NCBI RefSeq assembly: GCF_003194605.1
Contig: NZ_QHKY01000001.1
Span: 248,001 to 312,000 of the forward strand
Direction of reading: 5' to 3'
DNA length: 64,000 nucleotides
DNA from: Nocardioides gilvus
GTDB taxonomy: Bacteria; Actinomycetota; Actinomycetes; Propionibacteriales; Nocardioidaceae
Shown here piece after piece: positions 18,749 to 26,400 of the stretch. Each line of letters starts with the position of its first letter. Position 1 is the stretch's first letter. The position numbers were made by a program, and so were the translations under genes. Under the pieces are notes generated by a model that had not been told where the DNA came from, ran no database searches, and saw only the letters and a program-made list of their open reading frames with translations.

Positions 18749-18993
18749 GCACGCGTCCGGAGCCTGTCCACCTCGAGCTGGACTGCCGTCAGATGCTGTG
18801 CCCTTTGCCGGTCATCGAGCTCGCCAAGGCCTTCCCGGGAGTCCCTGTCGGCGCCGTGGTGGCGGTGGTGACCCGCGACGTCGCGGCTCGCACCGACATT
18901 CCGGCCTGGTGCCGCATGCGCGGTCAGGAGTACGTCGGTGAGGACCTCGCCGACGACGGCGCGCCACGCCACCTCGTACGTCGTTCCTCCTGA
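18745..18993 (+). CDS. TusA-family sulfurtransferase
   Basis: An 82-residue persulfide carrier with the family signature DCRQMLCPLPVIELAK; Cys19 of the CPxP motif is the expected sulfur-carrying residue. The small two-layer fold is intact (VGAVVAVVTRDVAARTDIPAWC) with a short charged tail. GTG 18745 overlaps the desulfurase TGA (GTGA), so it is translated with the likely sulfur donor. In some actinobacteria I recall these two domains as one fused protein; here they are separate. The acceptor is unknown. Confidence 0.88.
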   Translation: MSTRPEPVHLELDCRQMLCPLPVIELAKAFPGVPVGAVVAVVTRDVAARTDIPAWCRMRGQEYVGEDLADDGAPRHLVRRSS

Positions 18994-19017
18994 CGCCCGG
19001 AGGAGTTGCAGTGCGAG

Positions 19018-20001
19018 TCAGCCCAGGGCGGTCAGGTGCGGCGCGAGCTCGGCGGTCGCCTCGTCGCCGTACGCCTGCGCGCACCGCTTGAGGAACGACT
19101 CGCGGCTCAGCGTGTACTCCTGGGTGCCGACTCGCTCGACCACGTGCGCGGCCAGCAAGCAGCCCAGTTCAGCGGCACGCTGCTGTCCCAGACCCCAGGC
19201 CAGAGCCGCCAGGAAGCCTGCACGGAAGGCGTCGCCGACGCCCGTCGGCTCCACGGCCGTGACTTCACTGAGGGCCGGAACGCTGAGCGTCTCCCCGTCG
19301 CGGCTCTGGATGCGGACACCGGCTGCGCCCAGGGTCACCACCCAGGTGCCGACGCGATCGAGGATCTCGGCCTCGCTCCACCCGGTCTTCTGGGTGATCA
19401 ACGAGGCCTCGTACTCGTTGGAGAAGAGGATGTCTGCGCCCTCCACCAACTGGCGGATGAGGTCACCGTCGCCGAAGGCCAGCTGCTGGGACGGATCTGC
19501 GACGAAGCGGTAGCCCAGCTGGCGGCACTCCTCGGTGTGACGAACCATCGCGTCCGGGTCGTCCGGACCGATGAGCACGTAGTCGGGGGCCCCGACCCGG
19601 TCGACGATCGGCTTCAGCTCGATCTCACGGGCCTCGCTCATCGCGCCCGGGTAGAACGACGCGATCTGAGCCATCGTGGAGTCGTTGGTGCAGACGAAAC
19701 GCGCGGTGTGCCGGGTCTCGGAGACGTGCACGGAGTCGCAGTCCACGTTGTGGCGCTCGAGCCAGGCGCGGTAGTCGGCGAAGTCCTGCCCCACCGCCCC
19801 GACCAGGACCGGTCGCAGTCCCAGACTGCCGAGACCGAAGGAGATGTTGGCAGCGCATCCCCCGCGGCGGATCTCGAGGTCATCGACGAGGAAGGAGACC
19901 GACAACTTGTCCAACTGGTCCACGACCAGTGAGTCGGAGAAACGTCCCCCGAAGGACATCAGATGGTCGGTGGCGACGGAGCCAGCAATCAGCAGTGACA
20001 T
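19018..20001 (-). CDS. PfkB-family carbohydrate (or nucleoside) kinase
   Basis: A cytosolic sugar or nucleoside kinase of the ribokinase fold, 327 residues from ATG 20001. The first signature region is present (RRGGCAANISFGLGSLGLRPVLVGAVG) and the second near the end (EPTGVGDAFRAGF) contains the catalytic base Asp257. The N-terminus MSLLIAGSVATDHLM and the FSDSLVVDQLDKLSVSFLVDD lid are like adenosine-kinase-type members of the family, but substrate is not certain. A GTG at 20013 in frame is an alternative start. No ribosome site is visible; a 12-base palindrome covers the start region. Convergent with tusA. Confidence 0.88.
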   Translation of the reverse strand: MSLLIAGSVATDHLMSFGGRFSDSLVVDQLDKLSVSFLVDDLEIRRGGCAANISFGLGSLGLRPVLVGAVGQDFADYRAWLERHNVDCDSVHVSETRHTARFVCTNDSTMAQIASFYPGAMSEAREIELKPIVDRVGAPDYVLIGPDDPDAMVRHTEECRQLGYRFVADPSQQLAFGDGDLIRQLVEGADILFSNEYEASLITQKTGWSEAEILDRVGTWVVTLGAAGVRIQSRDGETLSVPALSEVTAVEPTGVGDAFRAGFLAALAWGLGQQRAAELGCLLAAHVVERVGTQEYTLSRESFLKRCAQAYGDEATAELAPHLTALG

Positions 20002-20012
20002 GTTCCGGAACA
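20001..20012. repeat. 12-base perfect palindrome at the kinase start
   Basis: TGTTCCGGAACA reads the same on both strands and overlaps the first base of the kinase ATG. It could be a repressor site blocking initiation, or chance. It directly adjoins the phased CACTACC repeats. Confidence 0.5.
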
Positions 20013-20039
20013 CTACCGTTCAGTACCGGTTTCACTACC
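20011..20039. promoter_or_regulatory. three phased CA(C/G)TACC repeats in a divergent promoter region
   Basis: CACTACC (20011), CAGTACC (20021) and CACTACC (20033) occur 10 and 12 bases apart, about one helical turn, in the 64-base gap between the kinase (minus) and the small gene at 20066 (plus). This looks like a regulator binding array. No promoter hexamers could be assigned confidently. Confidence 0.45.
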
Positions 20040-20065
20040 AATCGGTAACGCCTAGCGTCCCAGAC

Positions 20066-20305
20066 ATGACCTTCATTCCGAGCTCACACCTGACCCATGC
20101 AGAATTGTCGCCGACCCCTGAACTGGTCGCGGATGCACGCCAGGTTGTGTCCTCCCTCCGCTTGGAACGAGTGGTCACGGCGGCTGTCGAGCCGGCGCCG
20201 AGCATCCACTTCGAGGACTACCCCCGCGAAATGGTCAAGCAGGAGATCCAGGTCAGTGCGGCAGCTGCCCGGATCGCCAATGCTCTGCACCTGCATCTCG
20301 ACTGA
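20066..20305 (+). CDS. small hypothetical protein
   Basis: A 79-residue soluble protein (MTFIPSSHLTHAELSPTPEL...) that I do not assign to a family. It is a mix of helix-forming segments (ELVADARQVVSSLRLERVVTAA, YPREMVKQEIQVSAAAARIANAL) with no signal peptide, Cys or membrane helix. ATG 20066 is the only good start; residues encoded upstream, open to 19844, are antisense to the kinase. A strong hairpin follows 28 bases after the stop, which supports a real transcript. It is divergent from the PfkB kinase. Confidence 0.62.
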   Translation: MTFIPSSHLTHAELSPTPELVADARQVVSSLRLERVVTAAVEPAPSIHFEDYPREMVKQEIQVSAAAARIANALHLHLD

Positions 20306-20333
20306 GCCCCACCGTCCACAACTGTGGACGTAC

Positions 20334-20366
20334 AGAAGCCCCCACTCGCTCGGAGTGGGGGCTTCT
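20334..20366. terminator. bidirectional hairpin terminator
   Basis: A perfect 14-base-pair stem (agaagcccccactc with complement), loop GCTCG, followed on the plus strand by TCTT. It lies between the convergent small gene and erpA. Confidence 0.88.
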
Positions 20367-20395
20367 TCTTGTACTGCGGGTGGTGACCTACGGAC

Positions 20396-20758
20396 TCAGT
20401 TGAACGAGTCGCCGCAGGCGCACGAGCCGGTGGCGTTCGGGTTGTCGATCGTGAAGCCCTGCTTCTCGATGGTGTCGACGAAGTCGATCATCGCGCCGTT
20501 CAGGTAGGGGACACTCATCCGGTCGACGACGACGGAGACACCGTCGAAGTCGGTGACAGCGTCGCCGTCCAGGGTCCGCTCGTCGAAGAAGAGCTGGTAC
20601 CGCAGTCCTGAGCAACCGCCGGGCTGGACGGAGATGCGCAGCGCGAGGTCGTCGCGGCCTTCCTGCTCGAGAAGGGTTCGCACCTTGGTGGAAGCCACCG
20701 CACTGAGGTTGATCTGGTCGGTGCGGCGCTCTTCGGTGGTCTCGACCTGCTCGGTCAT
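20396..20758 (-). CDS. erpA: iron-sulfur cluster insertion protein (A-type carrier)
   Basis: An A-type Fe-S carrier of the HesB/IscA family, 120 residues. The three conserved cysteines are present: Cys49 in QPGGCSGLRYQLFF, and Cys113 and Cys115 in GSCACGDSF at the C-terminus. It delivers [4Fe-4S] or [2Fe-2S] clusters to apo-proteins. Nearby clients could be NadA (4Fe-4S), and farther away IspG and RlmN. ATG 20758. It stands alone, with its terminator shared with the small gene upstream on the other strand. Confidence 0.93.
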   Translation of the reverse strand: MTEQVETTEERRTDQINLSAVASTKVRTLLEQEGRDDLALRISVQPGGCSGLRYQLFFDERTLDGDAVTDFDGVSVVVDRMSVPYLNGAMIDFVDTIEKQGFTIDNPNATGSCACGDSFN

Positions 20759-20868
20759 GCTGACTCCCAGGGGGTGGGTCGGGTTGTTACCGGTTCCATC
20801 GTCTCACACCCCCGGTGATTCCTCCTCCCGGCGAAAGCAGGCTCACAACGAGGGGGCGACCGGCCCGC

Positions 20869-21957
20869 TCAGGAGGTCGACCAACTCCGGGCGACGCGGG
20901 CGGAAAGGTCCGTGAGGGCGCCGCTCGGGTCGGCGAAGGAACGCTCCTCACCGATCAGCTCGACCATCGAGTACGCGGCGTCCATCCCGAGGGCCCGCAT
21001 CTCCCGCGAACCGATCAGGACCTGACCTGCCACCGTGATGCAGGGTCGCAGAGCTGCGCTGGCCAACTGCGCGACACCGTAGGGCACCTTGCCGGCGCGA
21101 CTGGAGAAGTCGAAGGATCCCTCACCGGTGATCACCAGGTCCGCGGAGCGGAGTCGCTGCTCGAGGCCGACGGCCTTGGCGACGACGTCGAGCCCCGCCT
21201 CCCGAGTCCCACCGAGCAGCAGCGTGGCGTACCCGAGCCCGCCCGCGGCGCCGGCGCCTGGTGCCAGGGAGACACGTCGGTCGCAGAATGCGGCGAACCG
21301 CTCCAGCACCGCGTCCACGGCCACCAGCTCCTCCTCGGTCAGGCCCTTCTGGGGCCCGTAGACCTTGGCGCAGCCGAAGAGTCCGGTCAGGGGGTTGTCG
21401 ACGTCGCTGGCGAGCACCAGCTCGATGTCCCGGAGGCGCGCGCGGGCGGGGGCGAGGTCGACCCGGGTGACTGTGCGCAACCCCTCGGGTCCGGCATCGA
21501 GCGGTGCGTCAGCCGTGGCTCCGAGGGCGGCGAGCATCCCGGCCCCACCGTCCGTGGTGCCCGATCCTCCGGCTCCGAGGACAATCCTGCGGGCCCCGGC
21601 AGCCAGGGCCGCCAGCAGCATTTCGCCGACGCCGAACGTGGTCGCTCGCTGCGGCTCCTTGCGCTCGGTCAGGTGCAACCCGCAGGCCTGGGCCGACTCG
21701 ACGTACGCGGTCTCCCCCACCAGCAGCACTCGAGCCTCCACCGGGGTCCCGAAGGGGCCCCTGACGAGAGCGGGGAGCAGGACTCCTCCGAGCGAGGCGT
21801 GGAGTACGTCGACGAATCCGGGTCCCCCGTCGGCCATCGGGACGAGCTCGACGGTGTCGACCGGAGCCTGACGGTGCCACCCCGCGGCGATCGCCCCGGC
21901 AGCTTCGACCGCGGTCAGGGTGCCGGCGAACTTGTCGGGGGCGATCAGCACGTGCAT
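20869..21957 (-). CDS. glycerate kinase
   Basis: Phosphorylates D-glycerate with ATP. The 362-residue product has the GlxK/GarK-family start MHVLIAPDKFAGTLTAVEAAGAI, the VELVPMADGGPG motif, VLGAGGSGTTDGGAGMLAALG (glycine-rich nucleotide region), and LITGEGSFDFSS near the end. ATG 21957 fits the family N-terminus; the frame stays open to 22425 but that part is antisense to the SRPBCC gene. A GTG two codons upstream (21963) is an alternative. No glyoxylate-pathway genes are adjacent, so its physiological route is not shown here. Confidence 0.92.
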   Translation of the reverse strand: MHVLIAPDKFAGTLTAVEAAGAIAAGWHRQAPVDTVELVPMADGGPGFVDVLHASLGGVLLPALVRGPFGTPVEARVLLVGETAYVESAQACGLHLTERKEPQRATTFGVGEMLLAALAAGARRIVLGAGGSGTTDGGAGMLAALGATADAPLDAGPEGLRTVTRVDLAPARARLRDIELVLASDVDNPLTGLFGCAKVYGPQKGLTEEELVAVDAVLERFAAFCDRRVSLAPGAGAAGGLGYATLLLGGTREAGLDVVAKAVGLEQRLRSADLVITGEGSFDFSSRAGKVPYGVAQLASAALRPCITVAGQVLIGSREMRALGMDAAYSMVELIGEERSFADPSGALTDLSARVARSWSTS

Positions 21958-22053
21958 CCCCACATGATGCCGTGCCACGGGCGCGTCCCATGTCGTGGGT
22001 GGCTCCGGCTGACAAGATCGTTCCCCCACGTCGAACCCTGCGGAAGGAACACC

Positions 22054-22548
22054 ATGACCGAGCGCATCTCGGCCTCCCGAACCATTCCTGCCACCCCCGA
22101 GGCGATCTTCGCTGTCCTCACCGACCCCGACGGACACGTCGCCGTCGACTCCAGCGGCATGCTGCAGGGGGTCACCGGGCGTCCGGTGGGGGCGGTCGGC
22201 GAGTGGTTCACCGGCCACATGGACCGCGAATCCCTCGGCGACTACCCGATGGGGACCTACGACGTCGAGGTCCACATCACCGAGCTGAGCCGTCCGACGG
22301 CGATCGCATGGACGATCGACGGTGAACTGAAGCCGCCCATCGGGCACGTGTACGGCTATGAACTGGAGGAGATCGGTCCGGCGATGACCCGGGTGACCTC
22401 CTACTGCGACTGGTCGCAGGCCCACCCGAAGTGGAAGCCGATCTTCCCGGTCATCGACGAGAAGGCGTTGCGTGCCTCACTGGGCCTCCTGGAACGGGCC
22501 GTGCGCCGCGGATATCCCCGATCTTCGGGCGACGAGACGGCGGAGTGA
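22054..22548 (+). CDS. SRPBCC (START/Bet v1-like) family protein
   Basis: A 164-residue soluble protein with the helix-grip fold pattern: ISASRTIPATPEAIFAVLTDPDGHVAVDSSGML at the start, then VGEWFTGHMDR, TYDVEVHITELSRPTAIAWTID, and a final amphipathic helix (EKALRASLGLLERAVRRGY). Such proteins bind hydrophobic ligands in a central cavity; the ligand is unknown. GGAAGGA lies just upstream of ATG 22054. The GNAT gene starts 12 bases after its stop, so they are probably co-transcribed. Confidence 0.85.
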   Translation: MTERISASRTIPATPEAIFAVLTDPDGHVAVDSSGMLQGVTGRPVGAVGEWFTGHMDRESLGDYPMGTYDVEVHITELSRPTAIAWTIDGELKPPIGHVYGYELEEIGPAMTRVTSYCDWSQAHPKWKPIFPVIDEKALRASLGLLERAVRRGYPRSSGDETAE

Positions 22549-22560
22549 AGGAAGGTCACG

Positions 22561-23457
22561 ATGGATGCTGGACTCACCGTGCAACCCCAGGGCGACGGCC
22601 TGGTGCTGCGTCGGATGCGTCTCGAGGACGTGGAGGCCGCCGAGCAGGTCTCCGCCCTGGCCTTCGACGAGCACCGGCAGGACGGCTCGCCGGGGCGTGA
22701 CGCGGAACGCCGGGAACTGTGGAACGTGCGCACCGCACGCGCGGTGCAGGAGGACGGGCCCGGGTGCTGGGTCATGGAGCGCGACGGCGAGGTGCTCGGT
22801 GTGGCCACCTCGATCCGACGCGACACCCTCTGGGCGCTGTCCACCTGGGCCGTGCTGCCCCAGTGGCGCGGGCGTGGGACCGGGCGTCCCTTGCTGGAGG
22901 CGAGCCTGTCGTACGCCTCCGGGACGCTGCGCCGCATGGTCTCGTCGTCGGCAGACCCCAACGCCGTGCGTCACTACATTCGCGTCGGCTTCGACCTGCA
23001 CCCCCAGATGACCCTCCACGGCCAGGTGGACGCCGTCGATCTCCCGCGAGTGGATCGGGTCCGCGACGGCCACCGCAGCGACCTGGAGTGGATGACTTCG
23101 CTGGTGCGACAGGCCCGCGGGGCCGCCCACAGCGCGTCCGACCACGAGCTCCTGGGCGCGGCCGGCGACCTCCGCGTCGTGGACCGGGCGGGACGCCGAG
23201 GTTTTGCCCACCTGACCCACGACGGGAGCATCGCGCTGCTCGCCGCCTCGGACCGACGTACGGCCAACGACCTCTTCGTGGACGCACTCGTCCAGCGCCA
23301 CGGGCAGCCCTTCACCCAGAGCCACGTCACCGGCGCCAACCAGTGGGCCCTGCGGACCGCGACCGCCGCCGGCCTGCAGGTCAGCACCCAGGGCTACCTG
23401 GGCGTGGCCGGCCTGCGTCCACCTCAGGCGTACGTCCACCACGGCACGCTGCTGTGA
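22561..23457 (+). CDS. GNAT-family N-acetyltransferase, probably two-domain
   Basis: A 298-residue protein. The first half is a typical acetyl-CoA-binding GNAT domain: VLRRMRLEDVEAAEQVSALAFDEH, a strand DGEVLGVATSI, then AVLPQWRGRGTGRPLLEASL with the pyrophosphate-binding loop and ADPNAVRHYIRVGFDLHPQ at the end. The second half keeps GNAT-like secondary structure but a less clear loop, as in tandem GNAT proteins. The substrate is unknown. GAAGG precedes ATG 22561. Confidence 0.85.
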   Translation: MDAGLTVQPQGDGLVLRRMRLEDVEAAEQVSALAFDEHRQDGSPGRDAERRELWNVRTARAVQEDGPGCWVMERDGEVLGVATSIRRDTLWALSTWAVLPQWRGRGTGRPLLEASLSYASGTLRRMVSSSADPNAVRHYIRVGFDLHPQMTLHGQVDAVDLPRVDRVRDGHRSDLEWMTSLVRQARGAAHSASDHELLGAAGDLRVVDRAGRRGFAHLTHDGSIALLAASDRRTANDLFVDALVQRHGQPFTQSHVTGANQWALRTATAAGLQVSTQGYLGVAGLRPPQAYVHHGTLL

Positions 23458-23483
23458 GCCAGCGGCCACGCCGCGGGTGGGGC

Positions 23484-24656
23484 TCAGTCCCTGGTGGTCT
23501 TCCCCGGCAGGTCGAGCATCCGCTGGAGCGCCACCAGCGCCCACTTCTCGGTCTCGGGGTCGACGGTGATCTGGTTGACCACGTTGCCGGCCACCAGGTT
23601 CTCCAGCGCCCAGACGAGGTGGGGCAGGTCGATCCGGTTCATCGTCGAGCAGTAGCAGACGTTGCGGTCGAGGAAGACGATGTTCTTGTCCGGGTGGGCG
23701 TCCGCCAACCTCTTCACCAGGTTGAGCTCGGTCCCGATGGCCCACGTGCTGCCCGGTTCTGCCGCCTCGATGGTGTTGATGATGAATTCCGTGGATCCGA
23801 CGAAGTCAGCCTTCGTGACCACATCGTGCGTGCACTCGGGGTGCACCAGGATCTTGATGTCATCGTGCTTGGCGCGCAACTCGTCGATCACGTCCGGGGT
23901 GAAGCGACCGTGCACCGAGCAGTGGCCACGCCACAGGATCATCCTGGCGGCGCGCAACTCCTCCACCGTGAGCCCGCCGTTGGGCAGGAACGGGTTCCAC
24001 ACGACGCAGTCGTCCAGCGAGAGACCGAGCTCCAGGACCGCGGTGTTGCGGCCCAGGTGCTGGTCGGGGAAGAAGAAGACCTTGGCGTCAGGCTTCTGGG
24101 CGAACGCCCACTCCAGGGCCACCTCGGCGTTGGAGGAGGTGCACACCGCGCCGTCGTTGCGTCCGCAGAACGCCTTGATGTCTGCCGAGGAGTTCATGTA
24201 GGTGATCGGCACGACGGAGTCCTGGATGCCCGCGTCGGCGAGGGCGTCCCACGCGTCCTCGACCTGCGAAAGGCGCGCCATGTCAGCCATGGAGCAACCA
24301 GCAGCCAGGTCGGGGAGGATCACCTGCTGGTCGGCGGAGGTGAGGATGTCGGCCGACTCTGCCATGAAGTGCACGCCGCAGAAGACGATGAACTCGGCGG
24401 CCGGACGAGCCGCGGCCTCCCGGGCCAGCTTGAAGCTGTCACCCAGGACGTCGGCGAATTCCACGACCTCGTCGCGCTGGTAGTGGTGACCCAGGACGAA
24501 GAGTCGGTCCCCGAGCGCCGCCTTGGCAGCACGCGCACGGGCCACCAGGGTGGGGTCGGAGGGGACCGGCAGATCGCCGGGGCACTCCACGCCACGCTCG
24601 GAGTCGAGGTCACGCCCCTTGCCCAGGGGAAGCAGCGGCAGGTCGATCGTCGTCAT
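23484..24656 (-). CDS. nadA: quinolinate synthase A
   Basis: Condenses iminoaspartate with dihydroxyacetone phosphate to quinolinate in NAD synthesis, using a [4Fe-4S] cluster. ATG 24656 gives 390 residues. Typical segments are LGHHYQRDEVVEFADVLGDS, FCGVHFMAESADIL, YMNSSADIKAFCG, AVCTSSNAE, WRGHCSVHGRF, HPECTHDVV and CYCSTMNR, which include the cluster cysteines. No nadB or nadC is adjacent. It lies 58 bases downstream of the histidine kinase stop on the same strand and could be read through from the psp operon. The frame remains open to 24938 but that is inside the kinase. Confidence 0.95.
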   Translation of the reverse strand: MTTIDLPLLPLGKGRDLDSERGVECPGDLPVPSDPTLVARARAAKAALGDRLFVLGHHYQRDEVVEFADVLGDSFKLAREAAARPAAEFIVFCGVHFMAESADILTSADQQVILPDLAAGCSMADMARLSQVEDAWDALADAGIQDSVVPITYMNSSADIKAFCGRNDGAVCTSSNAEVALEWAFAQKPDAKVFFFPDQHLGRNTAVLELGLSLDDCVVWNPFLPNGGLTVEELRAARMILWRGHCSVHGRFTPDVIDELRAKHDDIKILVHPECTHDVVTKADFVGSTEFIINTIEAAEPGSTWAIGTELNLVKRLADAHPDKNIVFLDRNVCYCSTMNRIDLPHLVWALENLVAGNVVNQITVDPETEKWALVALQRMLDLPGKTTRD

Positions 24657-24693
24657 GCCACCGATCCTAGTCCGCCTCCCCCACCGGGCCTGC

Positions 24694-24735
24694 TTACTGG
24701 TTGGCCTCCGGGACTTACTGGTTGGCCTCCGGGAC
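24694..24735. repeat. perfect 21-base tandem duplication covering the kinase 3' end
   Basis: Two identical 21-base units, 24694-24714 and 24715-24735, lie head to tail. The second (24715-24735) carries the final codons of the histidine kinase (residues PEANQ) and its TAA stop, and the first repeats them in frame beyond the stop, so the message ends with the same six-codon block twice. Confidence 0.95.
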
Positions 24736-25821
24736 CGGGGCAGGCAGCTCGAACCAGACGGTGGCCCCGGCGTCCGGGCTGCCCTCGGCACCCGCACGTC
24801 CGCCAGCAGCAGCCACGATGCGTTGCACCGTCGCCAGCCCGAGCCCCATGCCCGGGATGCGCTTGTCGAGCCGTACGGTCGGGGCAAAGATCCTCGTCGC
24901 CTCGTCGGGCTCGAAGCCTCGACCGTTGTCGGTGACACGGATCCGCCACCCGGTCGGCACCTCCTCGGCCGCCACCTCGATGCTCAGTGCGCGGTCGTCG
25001 GGGGCGAACTTCACCGCGTTCTCCCAGAGCGCGGTCAGCACCGTGCGTACGTCGCCGGGTGAGGCTGCCACCACGGGCAGGGGCGTGAGCACCTCCACCG
25101 TCTCGTCCAGCAACGGGCTGAACTGGGAGAGCAGCTCGGGCACCTCGACGGCCAGGTCCGTGACCCCCGCAGACGGCTGCTGGCCGTACTGCATGAGGTC
25201 GACGACCATCCGCTTCATCCGGTCCGCACTCCCGCTCGCTCGGTCCAGCAGGGAGGCCAGCAACTCGCCGTCCGGCACCTGGTCCCGGGCGATCTCCAGG
25301 CACATGGCCACGCCTGCCAGCGGGTTGTTGAGGTCGTGCACGATCTGGCCGGAGGCCTGGGCCACCGCTTCCGCCGACCGGGCCACCTCGTCCTCCAGGT
25401 CGAAGACCTGGGCCCGCGCAGCCTCCAACTCGCAGAGCGCGACAACGGCCTGCGCCAGGGCCTCGAGGTGGGTTGCCCTGCCGCCCGAGTCGCCGACCTC
25501 GCCACCGAACAACCGCAGGACGCCCAGACGTACGCCGGTGCTCGCGGTCAGCTCGACCTCGCCCGTGACCGGGAGACCCTCCGGGGCGCCGTGCACGGCA
25601 GCCGTACGCGCCCGGGGACCGGCCAGCTCGATCGAGGCCGCCACCGCGCCGGTCGCCGCGCAGGCCACGGCACAGAGCTGCTCGAGACCTTCGGGTCGCC
25701 CACCGTCGGCGAACCCGTACTGGTCCAGCGGGTCGGGCGTCCCGGCTTCAGGAGACTCGGCTTCAGGAGACTCGGCTTCAGGAGACTCTGGGGCAGGAAC
25801 CTCGGGGTGCGTACTGGTCAC
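24715..25821 (-). CDS. sensor histidine kinase, cytosolic, coupled to the psp operon
   Basis: A 368-residue kinase with no membrane helix. Order: Pro/Glu-rich start with three SPEAE repeats (residues 12-26), a GAF-like region (45-130), a coiled helix, the H-box VHDLNNPLAG with His162, then the ATPase domain with N-box WENAVKF, G1 DNGRGFEPDEATRIF and G2 GMGLGLATVQRIV. It should autophosphorylate; the response regulator is not in the window. GTG 25821 overlaps the pspAB TGA by four bases, so it is the fifth gene of the psp operon. The alternative start at 25839 would lie inside pspAB. Its 3' end carries a tandem duplication. Confidence 0.9.
   Translation of the reverse strand: MTSTHPEVPAPESPEAESPEAESPEAGTPDPLDQYGFADGGRPEGLEQLCAVACAATGAVAASIELAGPRARTAAVHGAPEGLPVTGEVELTASTGVRLGVLRLFGGEVGDSGGRATHLEALAQAVVALCELEAARAQVFDLEDEVARSAEAVAQASGQIVHDLNNPLAGVAMCLEIARDQVPDGELLASLLDRASGSADRMKRMVVDLMQYGQQPSAGVTDLAVEVPELLSQFSPLLDETVEVLTPLPVVAASPGDVRTVLTALWENAVKFAPDDRALSIEVAAEEVPTGWRIRVTDNGRGFEPDEATRIFAPTVRLDKRIPGMGLGLATVQRIVAAAGGRAGAEGSPDAGATVWFELPAPVPEANQ
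25744..25788. repeat. three tandem 15-base repeats in the kinase 5' end
   Basis: The unit ggcttcaggagactc occurs three times without gaps (25744, 25759, 25774). On the coding strand it encodes the repeated ESPEA/SPEAE stretch in the acidic Pro-rich N-terminus. In frame, so harmless; the copy number is likely to vary among strains. Confidence 0.95.
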
Positions 25822-26393
25822 AGTCCCGGAGCATTCCACAACGCGAGCCAGCGCTGCAGGTCTTTCTCCATCGGGAGGTCGCCGGCGAGGGCGTCTCGCA
25901 GTTGCATCTCGAGGAGGTTGTCACGCCGTTGCTCACCGGGGAAGGGCGCGAACGGGTAGAAGGTGCCCTGCTTGTAGAGGTAGACCAGCCCGACCCGACG
26001 GCCGTCGCCCGACTCGAAGGGCACCATCGTGCACAGCAGTCCGTGGCCGAACCCCTGGGACTCCAGGGTGCTGTTGACGGCGTGCAGGTGGGTGCAGAGC
26101 GTGGAGAGGTCCTCGTCGGCCGCCTCGACGTTGAGCCAGGTGAAGCCGTAGCCGTCCTGGGTCACCTTGACGCTGGGGGCCTGAGGATCTGCCTCGATCA
26201 GACCCAGGATCTCCTCCTGCATCTGTGCGAAAGCAGCACCGCTCGCGGACCTGAAACAGACCGACCCTGTCCCGGTGGGACGCAGGTCGAGAGCTGCCTG
26301 CAACGTGAACGCAGCGCTGGGCACCGCGAAGAGGGAGTCCAGATTGGGGGCCTTGGGGCGGCTGCGCCCGAGAAAGGCATCGAGTAGACCCAT
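25818..26393 (-). CDS. pspAB: PspA-associated protein PspAB
   Basis: A 191-residue cytosolic protein found in actinobacterial psp operons next to htpX. It begins MGLLDAFLGRSRPKAPNLDSLFAVPSAAFTLQ and contains GSVCFRSASGAAFAQMQEEI, DGYGFTWLNVEA, and the C-terminal KQGTFYPFAPFPGEQRRDNLLEMQLRDAL. Identification rests on this pattern together with the pspA-pspAA-htpX neighbours. Its biochemical activity is not established. Seven bases separate it from the htpX stop, and its own stop overlaps the histidine kinase GTG. Confidence 0.88.
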   Translation of the reverse strand: MGLLDAFLGRSRPKAPNLDSLFAVPSAAFTLQAALDLRPTGTGSVCFRSASGAAFAQMQEEILGLIEADPQAPSVKVTQDGYGFTWLNVEAADEDLSTLCTHLHAVNSTLESQGFGHGLLCTMVPFESGDGRRVGLVYLYKQGTFYPFAPFPGEQRRDNLLEMQLRDALAGDLPMEKDLQRWLALWNAPGL

Positions 26394-26400
26394 CCGCGAA

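Noticed and set aside
20313..20331. Inverted repeat CGTCCACA-AC-TGTGGACG after the small gene at 20066
   Set aside because: The loop would be only two bases, and the much stronger hairpin directly after it explains termination. It may be a chance palindrome.
20815..22053. N-terminal 413-codon extension of the SRPBCC frame
   Set aside because: It is antisense to glycerate kinase; the SRPBCC start at 22054 has a good ribosome site and the family N-terminus.
23455..23486. Possible hairpin between the GNAT gene and nadA
   Set aside because: Only short broken stems (TGAGCC/GGCTCA and CGGC/GCCG) can form; too weak to call a terminator.
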